DNA of 64,000 nt from Vibrio sinaloensis DSM 21326 (GCF_000189275.1 NZ_AEVT01000018.1:248001-312000); one strand, 5' to 3'; counted from the stretch's first letter, positions 17,277 to 25,912 are shown. Notes: generated from the letters alone by a model not told the origin. Program-made: numbers and translations.

Positions 17277-18344
17277 GTGTCACATAAAAAAAATGATCCG
17301 TTTAACGCTCTTGAAGCGAAAACAGAAGCTCAAAAACTCTCTTTTGCGCCTATCGTGTTTCATACTGCGCGTACTTTGCGTGATTTAGGCGTATTGGCCG
17401 CTTTGGATAAAGTCGGCAAAAAAGGGTTAAGTGCCCCTGAAATTGCAGAGCAGACAGGCGTATCTGAATATGGCGTTAAAGTGTTGTTGGATATGGCAAT
17501 TAGTGCTCATATCGTGACATGGGAAAAACCTAACTACTGTTTAGCCAATTTGGGCTTCTTTCTTTTGCATGATGGCATGACCAAAGCCAACATGGATTTT
17601 ACCGCTGACGTTTGTTACGCCGCGATGATGCACTTAACGGAAGCCATCACCGAAGGTAAACCAGCTGGCTTAAAAGAGCTAGGTGATTGGGAAACCATTT
17701 ACCAAGGCTTATCGACCTTGCCCGCTAAAGCAAAAGAGAGTTGGTTCCAATTTGATCATTTCTATTCTGACCGTTCATTCCCGATTCTGTTGGAAGAAGT
17801 GTTCAAATCAGAGCCAAAGAAAATCGTCGATATCGGTGGTAATACCGGTAAATGGGCAATGCAGTGCTGTGCTCACAATGCAGAGGTAGAGATTACCATT
17901 GTTGATTTGCCTCAGCAGTTAGAGATGGCGATGAGTAATGCCAAAGCAAAAGGCTTTGCTGACCGTGTACACCCATTCCCAGCCAACATGCTCGATAAAC
18001 AGCAAACATTACCAGAGCGTGCTGACATCTGGTGGATGAGTCAATTCTTGGATTGTTTCTCACCGATGGAAATCCTGAGTATTCTCCAACGTGTGAAGCA
18101 ACAACTTGGCCCGGATGACTCGGTATACATTCTCGAACTGTTCTGGGATGCGCAGAAATACGATGCCGCCTCTTATAGCTTGAATGCAACGTCACTTTAT
18201 TTCACTTGCCTTGCGAACGGCAACAGCCGCTTCTATCGTAGCGATGATTTCTTGGAGATCATTGACGCGGCAGGCTTAGTAATTGAAGAGAGAACTGACA
18301 ATATTGGCCTTGGTCATACCTTACTTAAGCTGAAAGCGCAGTAG
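17277..18344 (+). CDS. SAM-dependent methyltransferase of the APE locus
   Basis: This 355-residue protein has the plant-type O-methyltransferase architecture. An N-terminal winged-helix dimerisation domain spans about 20-110, including LSAPEIAEQTGVSEYGVKVL. A Rossmann SAM-binding domain follows, with motif I VDIGGNTGKWA at about 185-195 and the acidic IVDLPQQLEMA segment after it. It should methylate the aromatic head of the pigment; this is inferred from location. It starts with GTG, 33 bp after the lipoprotein gene, and is followed 19 bp later by the flavoprotein gene, so the three form one operon. It may correspond to apeB. Confidence 0.88.
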   Translation: MSHKKNDPFNALEAKTEAQKLSFAPIVFHTARTLRDLGVLAALDKVGKKGLSAPEIAEQTGVSEYGVKVLLDMAISAHIVTWEKPNYCLANLGFFLLHDGMTKANMDFTADVCYAAMMHLTEAITEGKPAGLKELGDWETIYQGLSTLPAKAKESWFQFDHFYSDRSFPILLEEVFKSEPKKIVDIGGNTGKWAMQCCAHNAEVEITIVDLPQQLEMAMSNAKAKGFADRVHPFPANMLDKQQTLPERADIWWMSQFLDCFSPMEILSILQRVKQQLGPDDSVYILELFWDAQKYDAASYSLNATSLYFTCLANGNSRFYRSDDFLEIIDAAGLVIEERTDNIGLGHTLLKLKAQ

Positions 18345-18363
18345 TAAGGTCTAACTTGATATT

Positions 18364-19614
18364 ATGACTATGAAAACAGAATCTACCCAAGTGGTTGTCA
18401 TTGGCGCTGGCCCTTCAGGCTCCACGGTCTCTGCGCTACTCCTTGCGCAAAATATTGATGTGATTGTTATTGAGAAGGCGCAGTTCCCGCGCTTTTCTAT
18501 TGGCGAAAGTTTGTTGCCAGCCTGTATGGAAGTCGTCGAGCAGGCCGGCATGACACAGGCTGTTAGCGATGCAGGCTTCCAGTTTAAAGATGGCGCGGCG
18601 TTTCGTCGCAATGGTGTTTATACCCAATTTAACTTCACTGATAAGTTTACGCCTGGGCCTGGGACAACTTTTCAAGTTCAGCGGGGCCATTTTGATAAAG
18701 TCTTGGCTGACTGCGCACAGGGGCAAGGGGTTGAGATTCGCTATCAACATGAACTGACCCAAATTGCGTTTAATGACTCAGGCTCGCGTCTCACCGTCAA
18801 AGATGCCCAAGGCGATGAGTATCAAATTGAGGCAGAATTTGTGTTGGACGCGAGCGGATTTGGCCGAGTGTTACCTCGTATGTTGGAGCTTGAGGAGCCG
18901 TCTTGTCTGCCGGCGCGTAAAGCCATCTTTACTCATGTCGTTGATAATATTGATGGCGAGTCGATCGAGTACGATCGCGACAAGATATTGATTTCGGTTC
19001 ACCCAGATAATCATGACGTTTGGTATTGGTTGATTCCATTTTCCAATGGTACTTGCTCTTTGGGTGTGGTTGGTGAACCTGAGTTCTTTGACAACTACCA
19101 AGGTGACAACCTTGACGTGTTAAAGCAGATCACTCATCAAGAACCAGGACTGGCGGTATTGTTGGCCAACGCCGACTATCCAAACCCTGCCGGTGAATTG
19201 GGAGGCTACTCTGCCAACGTTAAGCATTTGGCCACCTCTCGTTATGCACTTTTAGGAAATGCGGGCGAGTTTTTGGATCCGGTGTTCTCTTCCGGTGTGA
19301 CGATTGCTATGAAGTCGGCACAGCTTGCTGCTCACTGCGTAGCGAAACAGTTAGGCGGTCAAGTTGTTGATTGGAATGCAGAATATGCGCAACCTTTGAT
19401 GGTCGGTGTGGACACTTTCCGCACGTATGTTGAAGGTTGGTATAAAGGTACATTGCAAGACGTCATCTTTTATCAGGCGCCGAATCCACGTATCAAGGCA
19501 ATGATTTCATCTATCTTGGCTGGTTACGCTTGGGATACCAATAACCCTTACGTGAAGAGCAGCCAACAGCGTTTGGATACGCTCGCGGAACTCGTTCGAA
19601 GTAATAGTCAGTAA
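18364..19614 (+). CDS. FAD-dependent halogenase-like oxidoreductase
   Basis: This 416-residue flavoprotein has the GAGPSGS dinucleotide-binding loop (15-20) and GESLLP (48-52 region). Lys75 lies in GFQFKDGAAF, the position of the catalytic lysine in carrier-protein-type flavin halogenases. WYWLIP at 220-225 matches the WxWxIP motif used to separate halogenases from monooxygenases. It could chlorinate or brominate the aryl head, as happens in the Xanthomonas pigment xanthomonadin, or act as a hydroxylase or desaturase. Family members lacking halogenase activity exist, so the reaction is open. It is the last gene of the divergent arm of the APE locus; no clear terminator follows. Confidence 0.85.
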   Translation: MTMKTESTQVVVIGAGPSGSTVSALLLAQNIDVIVIEKAQFPRFSIGESLLPACMEVVEQAGMTQAVSDAGFQFKDGAAFRRNGVYTQFNFTDKFTPGPGTTFQVQRGHFDKVLADCAQGQGVEIRYQHELTQIAFNDSGSRLTVKDAQGDEYQIEAEFVLDASGFGRVLPRMLELEEPSCLPARKAIFTHVVDNIDGESIEYDRDKILISVHPDNHDVWYWLIPFSNGTCSLGVVGEPEFFDNYQGDNLDVLKQITHQEPGLAVLLANADYPNPAGELGGYSANVKHLATSRYALLGNAGEFLDPVFSSGVTIAMKSAQLAAHCVAKQLGGQVVDWNAEYAQPLMVGVDTFRTYVEGWYKGTLQDVIFYQAPNPRIKAMISSILAGYAWDTNNPYVKSSQQRLDTLAELVRSNSQ

Positions 19615-19698
19615 GAGTTTGATATCGCGCAAAGGTTGAGTTGGATTATTCGTCGCCCTCTGCTCATACTTTAAGTGTGCAGCCTAGGAGAGCAAGCT

Positions 19699-19950
19699 AT
19701 GAAAAATGACCTTGACCCGACCAAAGTATTGCAAGCTTACGAGACCGTCATGTCTAATGGAACGCCAACGGAACACGGCAAGATGTACGAAGGCGTAGAA
19801 GCGTTTTCTGACTACGATGGATACAACGTCTACATGCGAGGGAATGGCGTTGAGTTGAAGATAGGTTTCCATAACACCTATCATCTTGAATACGACCAAG
19901 AGCACTTACGCGATAGCTTTTTAAAGAAAGTGGCCATGCTAGCCAAATAA
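19699..19950 (+). CDS. DUF3081 family protein
   Basis: This 83-residue cytoplasmic protein appears to belong to the small conserved DUF3081 family of marine gammaproteobacteria. The text DGYNVYMRGNGVELKIGFHN and the C-terminal FLKKVAMLAK are characteristic. The start at 19699 is set by TAGGAG nine bases upstream. There is no known function, no signal peptide and no catalytic motif. An intrinsic terminator shared with maoP follows 25 bp downstream. Confidence 0.8.
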   Translation: MKNDLDPTKVLQAYETVMSNGTPTEHGKMYEGVEAFSDYDGYNVYMRGNGVELKIGFHNTYHLEYDQEHLRDSFLKKVAMLAK

Positions 19951-19974
19951 CGTATTGCTTCAGACGAAAACAAT

Positions 19975-20004
19975 AAAGCCCCGCGCAACAGCAAGGGGCT
20001 TTTT
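19975..20004 (+). terminator. Terminator between DUF3081 and maoP
   Basis: The inverted repeat AAAGCCCC (19975-19982) pairs with GGGGCTTT (19995-20002), followed by more T. It lies between convergent genes and may serve both. Confidence 0.75.
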
Positions 20005-20007
20005 AGA

Positions 20008-20364
20008 TCAGTCTTCTTCAACTAATACTGAGTCGTCGGAATAGTCTTCTGTCGCTTCAGGTTTGTTACGACCGTTTAAAGTATGAAAACGCTTACGACC
20101 GCGCGCGAGCTGAATGTATTTTAGCCATATGCGCTCAAGTTTTGTTTTTGCCTTGCCTGGGTTTTCCAGTACTTTGACGAAGTGTTTTTCTTCCGAGTTA
20201 TCAGGAACAATTTCCCCTGACTCTAAACCCAGCATAGTGTCGCCATAAAGCGTTAGAATTTCTTCCTCTGCAAGCGTAAAATCACCAGACTTAGCAAAGC
20301 CTCTCGGAAACTTAGTGTTGTCGTAAAAACGTTTTTTGCCGTGACGAAATTGAGTGTCAGACAT
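20008..20364 (-). CDS. maoP: MaoP (YifE/DUF413) Ori macrodomain protein
   Basis: This 118-residue protein of the DUF413 family matches E. coli YifE/MaoP in the conserved pieces RFYDNTKFPRGFAKSGDFT, ERIWLKYI and KRFHTL, with an acidic tail. In E. coli, MaoP acts with the short maoS site beside the gene to organise the replication-origin macrodomain. Here, as in E. coli, it is divergent from an hdfR-like gene, which strengthens the assignment. The 207-bp gap between them would be the place to look for a maoS equivalent. Confidence 0.88.
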   Translation of the reverse strand: MSDTQFRHGKKRFYDNTKFPRGFAKSGDFTLAEEEILTLYGDTMLGLESGEIVPDNSEEKHFVKVLENPGKAKTKLERIWLKYIQLARGRKRFHTLNGRNKPEATEDYSDDSVLVEED

Positions 20365-20571
20365 TATAGTAGCCTCTATAACCTACATTGATGAATTACC
20401 CTAAACGGTACAAAGCGAAAATTAGGCGTAAATTTAACAAAAGAAAAACAAAACCTTTTTATCGTCTCTATTAAACAGTTTTATGAAACTTAGGTAACAA
20501 TTTGTTTAATGAGCGATAAGTCGTTTTTCATTTTTTGCTACTCTTGGAATATTGCACCTAGAGGAAAATAG

Positions 20572-21465
20572 ATGGACGTAAAAGTCTTTAGAACGTTTCT
20601 GGAATTAGCCAACGTTCGCCATTTTGGTCGTGCGGCTGAAAATCTTTATATCACCCAAGCGGCAGTCAGTGCTCGTATCAAACAGTTAGAGAGTTACTTT
20701 GATACTCAATTGTTTATCCGCGATCGCAATAACATTAAGTTGACGTCATCGGGTGAACGTTTGATCGGTTACGCTGAAGTCATGGTGAGCACATTGCAGC
20801 AAGCCAAGCTCGAGTTGTCATTAGAAAGTGGTAAAGCTTTGCAACTGACCTTGGGCGGCACACCTAACGTTTGGGATGCGTACTTGCAGAACTGTTTAAG
20901 TTTAGTGACTGATGAGTTTGAAGGTTATGGCTTTATGGCAGAAATCATGGGCCGTGAAGCGCTTAACCGCAGCTTGCAAGAGCGAACCTTGGATATGGCG
21001 TTTGCCTTCGATCAAATCAAAGCAGATGAGCTAAATTGTAAGAAAGTGGCTGATGTGGTGCTGGTGCTGGTGTCGACCCAACAAGACGACCTTGAGCATG
21101 TTTTTGCGGACAAGTACGTCTACGTTGATTGGGGAACCAAGTTTGCCTCGGAGCATGCTGAGCGACATCCTAAAATTCCCGCGCCATATTTACGTACCTC
21201 GACCGCGCGTATTGCCCTCGATTTTATTCTCGAAAAAGGCGGCAGTGCATACTTACCAGCATCGTTGGTCGAACCGTTTCTTGCCAGCGGCCAACTGAAT
21301 AAGGTCAAAGGTGTGGAAGATTGGTGTCGGCCAATCTATCTCAGCTACCGTAAAGCCAGTACATCGATTGAAGCGATCAAGCAAGTAGAAGAGTTAGTGA
21401 AGACCATTGACCCGGTCACTGCTTACAGTCTTCAGCAGATGGCAGACTTGCCAGTCGATGAGTAA
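20572..21465 (+). CDS. hdfR: HdfR-type LysR transcriptional regulator
   Basis: This 297-residue LysR protein has an N-terminal winged helix (about 1-60, RHFGRAAENLYITQAAVSAR) that is close to E. coli HdfR, followed by RNNIKLTSSGERL. The effector domain fills the rest. HdfR in E. coli represses the flagellar master operon flhDC; vibrios use a different flagellar hierarchy, so the targets here are probably others. The ATG is preceded by AGAGGAAAATAG. A strong terminator follows. Confidence 0.85.
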   Translation: MDVKVFRTFLELANVRHFGRAAENLYITQAAVSARIKQLESYFDTQLFIRDRNNIKLTSSGERLIGYAEVMVSTLQQAKLELSLESGKALQLTLGGTPNVWDAYLQNCLSLVTDEFEGYGFMAEIMGREALNRSLQERTLDMAFAFDQIKADELNCKKVADVVLVLVSTQQDDLEHVFADKYVYVDWGTKFASEHAERHPKIPAPYLRTSTARIALDFILEKGGSAYLPASLVEPFLASGQLNKVKGVEDWCRPIYLSYRKASTSIEAIKQVEELVKTIDPVTAYSLQQMADLPVDE

Positions 21466-21477
21466 AAAAGAACCGAC

Positions 21478-21503
21478 AAGCCTCTCTCGCGAGAGGCTTT
21501 TTT
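21478..21503 (+). terminator. Intrinsic terminator after hdfR
   Basis: A perfect 9-bp stem (21478-21486 with 21491-21499) with a 4-nt loop is followed by a T-run. It overlaps the end of the convergent small gene at 21502. Confidence 0.85.
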
Positions 21504-21705
21504 ACAAGCTCATTAAACTTTCAATCGACTCTTCTATGCTCAGGTTATGGTAGGAGTGAACGTGTTGTCCATCTGAGGCATCAATTAGGATTCGGTGGAT
21601 ATTCGAAGCGCCGTGTTCGTCAATAATACCCAGAGTTTGTTCTACGCTGTGACACGTCATAGTGAGTTCGCCTCTTAGGACGACAGTGCAAGAGTGCAGA
21701 TTCAT
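21502..21705 (-). CDS. Small hypothetical protein
   Basis: This 67-residue open frame has a well-placed AAGGAAG seven bases before the ATG at 21705 and a terminator at its stop, so it is probably a real gene. The sequence contains LRGELTMTCHSVEQTLGIID and a His/Ser-rich middle. I do not recognise a family. There is no signal peptide or membrane segment. Confidence 0.55.
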   Translation of the reverse strand: MNLHSCTVVLRGELTMTCHSVEQTLGIIDEHGASNIHRILIDASDGQHVHSYHNLSIEESIESLMSL

Positions 21706-21857
21706 AGCCAACTTCCTTATTATTTTTTAACTGCAATTTTTAATTTAGAAGAAATTTTCTGATCCGCCAACTTCATACAGTTCCGAAAATGGCTAGTATT
21801 CGTCATTCAGTCGATTAGACTGCTAAGCAGAAGAAAGAGTTGCCCAAGGAAAATGGC

Positions 21858-23219
21858 ATGAACAGGTTACCTGGATTGAGCATACAAGAGTGTCAGCGCG
21901 CCAGATTGGCACGCGATGTTCGTTTTGATGGTCGATTTTATATTGCAGTGAAAAGTACCGGCATATTTTGCCGACCTATTTGCCCAGCGAACTTACCCAA
22001 GGAAGAAAACGTCGAGTACTTTGTCGAGAAAGCTCAGGCACTTCAGGCTGGGTATCGCCCGTGTTTACGTTGCCGCCCAGATAGCGCGCCGAGCTCTTGG
22101 GCTTGGAAAGGGGTTGAAGCCACCTTGCAACGGGCGGTCGATTTGATTGAACAAGGTGCTTTGCATGACGCAAGCTTAAGCGAGCTGTCAGAACGCTTGG
22201 GGATAAGCGATCGATACCTCAGGCAGCTGTTCCAAACCCATCTTGGCATGGCACCCAAGCAGTATGCGCTATACCAGCAACTCATGTTCGCCAAGCATTT
22301 GCTCCATTCGAGCTCAATGCCAGTGACAGAGATTGCGTTTGCGAGTGGCTTCAATAGCGTGCGGCGCTTTAATGATGCATTTAAACAAGTGTTAAAACTC
22401 ACCCCTAGCCAAGTGCGTAAGCAAGATAAAAACTCGCAGGGCAGCAACTTCATTGACTTAGCTTACAAAGGACCACTTGACTGGCAACACATGCTTGATT
22501 TCTATCGTTTACGGGCAGTGAAGGGCATTGAATCGGTCGATGAGAACAGCTATCAGCGTTCCTTTGTTCTGCAAAACACGGCAGGCTGGTTCAAGATAGC
22601 CCCCTTGAAATCAGGAGTCATGCGCGCTGAATTTAAACTCGACGATACACGCAAACTGAAGGCGCTAGTGAGTCAACTGAGAAGGATGTTTGACCTTGAT
22701 ACTGATGTGTTGAGTATAGAGCAGCAATTACACCAATTAGAGCCTGAGCTTGTGCGTCATACTGGCATTCGTATTCCTGGGGTATGGAGCTGCTGGGAAG
22801 CTGGGGTTCGAGCGATTTTGGGCCAGCAAGTTTCAATAAAAGCGGCGATTGGCCAGTTAAATTTGCTGGTTGCAACCCTTCAGCCACAAGGCGAGAAGCA
22901 CTTTCCGACGCCTGATGAAGTCGCCGGTACCGATTTGACTTTCTTACGGATGCCTCAAAGTCGCAAAGAGACATTACACCGTTTTGCGGAGTTTATGCGT
23001 GATCATCCAGAGGCCCCATTGAGCGAGTGGCTAGCTCTAAAGGGGATTGGTCCTTGGACGGTTAACTATGCTCGTTTACGCGGGGCGTCTGAGCCGAATT
23101 GTTTTTTAGATGGAGACTTAGTGGTGAAAAAAGCGCTCAATCAGTTTCCTAAACTTAATCCGCAGTCTGTGGCTCCTTGGGGCAGCTACGCGACGTTTCA
23201 TTGTTGGAGTCATGCATGA
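21858..23219 (+). CDS. Ada-type / AlkA DNA alkylation-repair fusion
   Basis: This 453-residue multidomain protein starts with an Ada zinc-binding domain (about 1-75, with four cysteines in FCRPICP and CLRCRP). An AraC-type helix-turn-helix region follows (about 90-185, ISDRYLRQLFQTHLG and VTEIAFASGFNSVRRF). The C-terminal part is an AlkA-like 3-methyladenine glycosylase (about 200-453), with the HhH element LKGIGPWTVNYA and the presumed catalytic Asp in FLDGDLVVKK. It should sense methylphosphotriesters, activate transcription and excise alkylated bases. The ATG at 21858 with AAGGA upstream is preferred over a TTG at 21840. Its stop overlaps the ogt start (ATGA). Confidence 0.88.
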   Translation: MNRLPGLSIQECQRARLARDVRFDGRFYIAVKSTGIFCRPICPANLPKEENVEYFVEKAQALQAGYRPCLRCRPDSAPSSWAWKGVEATLQRAVDLIEQGALHDASLSELSERLGISDRYLRQLFQTHLGMAPKQYALYQQLMFAKHLLHSSSMPVTEIAFASGFNSVRRFNDAFKQVLKLTPSQVRKQDKNSQGSNFIDLAYKGPLDWQHMLDFYRLRAVKGIESVDENSYQRSFVLQNTAGWFKIAPLKSGVMRAEFKLDDTRKLKALVSQLRRMFDLDTDVLSIEQQLHQLEPELVRHTGIRIPGVWSCWEAGVRAILGQQVSIKAAIGQLNLLVATLQPQGEKHFPTPDEVAGTDLTFLRMPQSRKETLHRFAEFMRDHPEAPLSEWLALKGIGPWTVNYARLRGASEPNCFLDGDLVVKKALNQFPKLNPQSVAPWGSYATFHCWSHA

Positions 23220-23692
23220 ATACGCGATACGTTACTTTTTCTACTTCTTTAGGCAAAATGACCTTACAAGCGAATGACCAAGGCTTATTGGGTGCTTGGT
23301 TTGAGACCCAGACCACACAGCCGGAAGAGTTAGGACAATACAGCGAATCTGATCCTATACTTAATAATGCAATCAAGCAGTTACAAGAGTATTTCTCGGG
23401 CAGCCGATCCGAGTTTGAGCTACCATTAGCGGCGCAAGGCACCGAATTTCAGCAAAAAGTGTGGCATGCTTTAACGACTATCCCGTATGGTGAGACATGG
23501 AGCTATCAAGATCTCGCCAATGCCATTGATAACCCTAAAGCGGTGCGAGCTGTTGGGTTGGCGAATGGTAAAAATCCGATTTCGGTGATTGTCCCGTGTC
23601 ATCGGGTGATAGGTAAAAATGGCAAACTGACGGGTTATGCAGGTGGCGTAGAGCGCAAAGCCAAGCTTCTTGAATTGGAGAAACTGGAGTAA
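23216..23692 (+). CDS. ogt: O6-methylguanine-DNA methyltransferase
   Basis: This 158-residue suicide methyltransferase has the acceptor motif VPCHRV with Cys128. The DNA-binding region includes QQKVWHALTTIPYGETWSYQ and GLANGKNPI. It removes methyl groups from O6-methylguanine in DNA. The start at 23216 overlaps the stop of the Ada/AlkA fusion by four bases, so the two are translationally coupled. A longer upstream start is rejected for that reason. Confidence 0.94.
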   Translation: MNTRYVTFSTSLGKMTLQANDQGLLGAWFETQTTQPEELGQYSESDPILNNAIKQLQEYFSGSRSEFELPLAAQGTEFQQKVWHALTTIPYGETWSYQDLANAIDNPKAVRAVGLANGKNPISVIVPCHRVIGKNGKLTGYAGGVERKAKLLELEKLE

Positions 23693-23696
23693 CAGA

Positions 23697-24098
23697 ATGA
23701 GCAAAAGGCACTGGATATCAGCGGTAGTACTGTCTAACGTGGCTTCTTTTGGGTTAATTGGCTGCTCAGAAGAAGATGCGGTACGTATGTTGAATAAGCA
23801 AACGTACGATTTTGTTGGCGTGTATGAAAACCAACATAACGACGATCTGCTTAAGTTTGCTGATGCTCAGGTGACCTTCATCAAGCCCGGCGTGCCAGAC
23901 ATGATCAAGCCATTTGAAGTGGATGATAACGCACTGACCATTACCATGCGTAACAGCTCCAAAGAGAAGCGTGAAGATATCGTGATGAAGATACACGGTC
24001 AGAATGAGCTGTTAACTTGCAGCGCGTGTGCAAAATATCAATTGGCAAGTATCTGGCAAAAGCGTGATTTCACGCCTTTGCCAGCTGAGTCAAACTAA
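23697..24098 (+). CDS. Hypothetical lipoprotein downstream of ogt
   Basis: This is a 133-residue predicted lipoprotein: the signal peptide starts MSKRHWISAVVLSNVASFG and ends in a LIGC lipobox. The ATG at 23697 follows GGAGTAACAGA four bases after the ogt stop, suggesting co-transcription with the repair genes. The mature protein has a CSAC cysteine pair near its C-terminal third. No family is recognised and no link to alkylation damage is evident. Confidence 0.75.
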   Translation: MSKRHWISAVVLSNVASFGLIGCSEEDAVRMLNKQTYDFVGVYENQHNDDLLKFADAQVTFIKPGVPDMIKPFEVDDNALTITMRNSSKEKREDIVMKIHGQNELLTCSACAKYQLASIWQKRDFTPLPAESN

Positions 24099-25531
24099 GT
24101 AAACAAATGCCCATTGAGCATCATGTGGACCACGATACTTGCGGCATAGCCTAGTGAAATGACCGGCATCCACTTGAGATGACCAAAGAAGGTATATTTG
24201 CCATGGGCAGCGCCCATTAACGCCACGCCTGCTGCTGAACCAATCGACAACAAACTGCCGCCAACCCCTGCCGTCAATGTTACTAACAGCCAGTTACCCA
24301 TCGATAAAGTGGGTTCCATGGTGAGTACCGCGAACATCACCGGAATGTTATCGACAATCGCAGAAAGGATCCCGACCATGACATTCGCCCACACTGGATC
24401 CCACTGGGTATACATGATTTCAGAGATCAACCCCAAGTAGCCAAGCAAGCTTAAACCACCTACGCACATCACAACACCGTAGAAGAACAATAGCGTATCC
24501 CACTCGGCATGAGACACTCGACGGAATACGTCAAACGGTACCACTGAACCTAAGCGCTTCAGTGCGTGATCGTCTCGGTTGGCGATGGCCATAGCGGCCT
24601 TTTTGTGCAGCGATGCTTTGAGAGTCCGGCGCAAGAAAAAACCAAAAAACTGCAAGTATGCTAAGCCCATCATCATGCCAATAACTGGAGGGAAATGCAG
24701 CACAGCATGGAAAGCAACAGCGGTTGCGATGGTGAGGATAAATAGCGCGACAATTCGGCGCGCACCCCGTTTGAGCTCGACGTGCTGGTGGACAACATCA
24801 GGCTTAGTATTGGGCACAAACATCGACATGATGATGGCGGGAACTAGGTAGTTGATCACTGATGGTAAGAATAAGGGCATGAACTCAGCAAAAGAGACGT
24901 GACCAGCTTGCCAAACCATCAGTGTGGTGATGTCGCCAAAGGGACTGAACGCTCCTCCTGCGTTCGCCGCAATCACAATGTTGATACAGGCAAGGTTGAT
25001 AAAACGAGTGTTGTCTCCCGCGACTTTCATGACCACAGCGCACATCAATAGCGCAGTCGTGAGGTTATCCGCGATGGGAGAAATGAAAAAGGCCAGTATT
25101 CCCGTTAACCAGAACAAAGACTTGAAGTTAAATCCTTTACCGACCATCCAAGCTTGTAACGCGTCAAACAGCCTTCGCTCTTCCATGGCACTGATATAGG
25201 TCATGGCGACCAGTAAGAACAGCAATAGTTCGGCGTATTCCAGCAAGTTATGCTCTAAGGCGGCTTTCGCCACTTCGATCTGGTCGTACTGCGAGTACAC
25301 ATAGCCAATCATTGCCCAGATAATGCCTGCCGCAAGCAGCACGGGCTTTGATTTGCGTAGCTGTAGGTATTCTTCGAGCATCACTAGGGTATAGGCGATG
25401 GCAAAGATCAATAGGGCAGCATAGCCGATGGTGGATTGGGTGAGGGGTAAAATGTCGCCTGTCGCATTGGCAGCAAAGGCGCTGATGGGGGCTAGCGTTA
25501 AAGCAATAAAGACTGACCACTGCAGTTTCAT
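24095..25531 (-). CDS. nhaD: NhaD-type Na+/H+ antiporter
   Basis: This 478-residue inner-membrane protein belongs to the NhaD family of the ion transporter superfamily and exchanges sodium or lithium for protons in marine bacteria. It starts with a cleavable-looking hydrophobic segment ending AFA and then has about 12 helices. Conserved text includes FFISPIADNLTTALLM and NAGGAFSPFGDITTLMVW, the typical pair of re-entrant Asn/Asp-containing motifs, and IVDNIPVMFAVL. The ATG at 25531 has AAGGAG eight bases upstream. It converges on the small lipoprotein gene with a 4-bp overlap of coding ends. Confidence 0.92.
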   Translation of the reverse strand: MKLQWSVFIALTLAPISAFAANATGDILPLTQSTIGYAALLIFAIAYTLVMLEEYLQLRKSKPVLLAAGIIWAMIGYVYSQYDQIEVAKAALEHNLLEYAELLLFLLVAMTYISAMEERRLFDALQAWMVGKGFNFKSLFWLTGILAFFISPIADNLTTALLMCAVVMKVAGDNTRFINLACINIVIAANAGGAFSPFGDITTLMVWQAGHVSFAEFMPLFLPSVINYLVPAIIMSMFVPNTKPDVVHQHVELKRGARRIVALFILTIATAVAFHAVLHFPPVIGMMMGLAYLQFFGFFLRRTLKASLHKKAAMAIANRDDHALKRLGSVVPFDVFRRVSHAEWDTLLFFYGVVMCVGGLSLLGYLGLISEIMYTQWDPVWANVMVGILSAIVDNIPVMFAVLTMEPTLSMGNWLLVTLTAGVGGSLLSIGSAAGVALMGAAHGKYTFFGHLKWMPVISLGYAASIVVHMMLNGHLFT

Positions 25532-25560
25532 ACTTCCACTCCTTCGAAAGATGATTGTTG

Positions 25561-25611
25561 TTATACCCAAGTAACCTCGCTAGGAGGGAGTAAGAAGTCA
25601 CTTGGGTATAA
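25561..25611. repeat. REP-like inverted repeat
   Basis: TTATACCCAAGT at 25561-25572 is repeated in inverted form at 25600-25611. The stem extends imperfectly to about 18 bp around a short loop. Palindromes with this TATACCCAAGT core are, as I recall, scattered in Vibrio intergenic regions. Confidence 0.6.
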
Positions 25612-25831
25612 AGCAATGGTTCCCTAGTGTAATGGCGTTTGCGCTAGGGGTATGTGAGATAGGTTTGATCTGTTTGAATTCTCATCAATTTTTAATCAGG
25701 GGTGATAACTTTATGAATCAATTTGATATGCAATGTTATTTATTTGGTTTGGAAGTATGAGCTATTTAGGCTCAATATCACAAAATATGATAATGCATGA
25801 ATAGATATTAATAGTTCGTGATGCTATTTGA

Positions 25832-25846
25832 TGAGGATCATCCTCA
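25832..25846. promoter_or_regulatory. Dyad upstream of the yjiH-like operon
   Basis: TGAGGAT-C-ATCCTCA is a perfect 7-1-7 palindrome, 66 bp before the yjiH-like ATG. It is a candidate operator for an unidentified regulator. Confidence 0.4.
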
Positions 25847-25912
25847 CGGCGTACTCTTTAATCCAAGATCCCTATGTGTTCTGTTCCACATAATCGACTA
25901 CATAGGTGAAAT

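Larger units (their letters stand above)
25532..25912. other. Intergenic region between nhaD and yjiH
   Basis: This 381-bp non-coding gap separates two divergent genes. It holds an imperfect long hairpin (25561-25611) next to nhaD, an AT-rich middle, and a 15-bp dyad (25832-25846) upstream of the yjiH-like gene. No small gene is evident. Confidence 0.6.

Noticed and set aside
23177..23215. Longer Ogt start
   Set aside because: It lies within the Ada/AlkA reading frame; the ATGA overlap start at 23216 fits the family.
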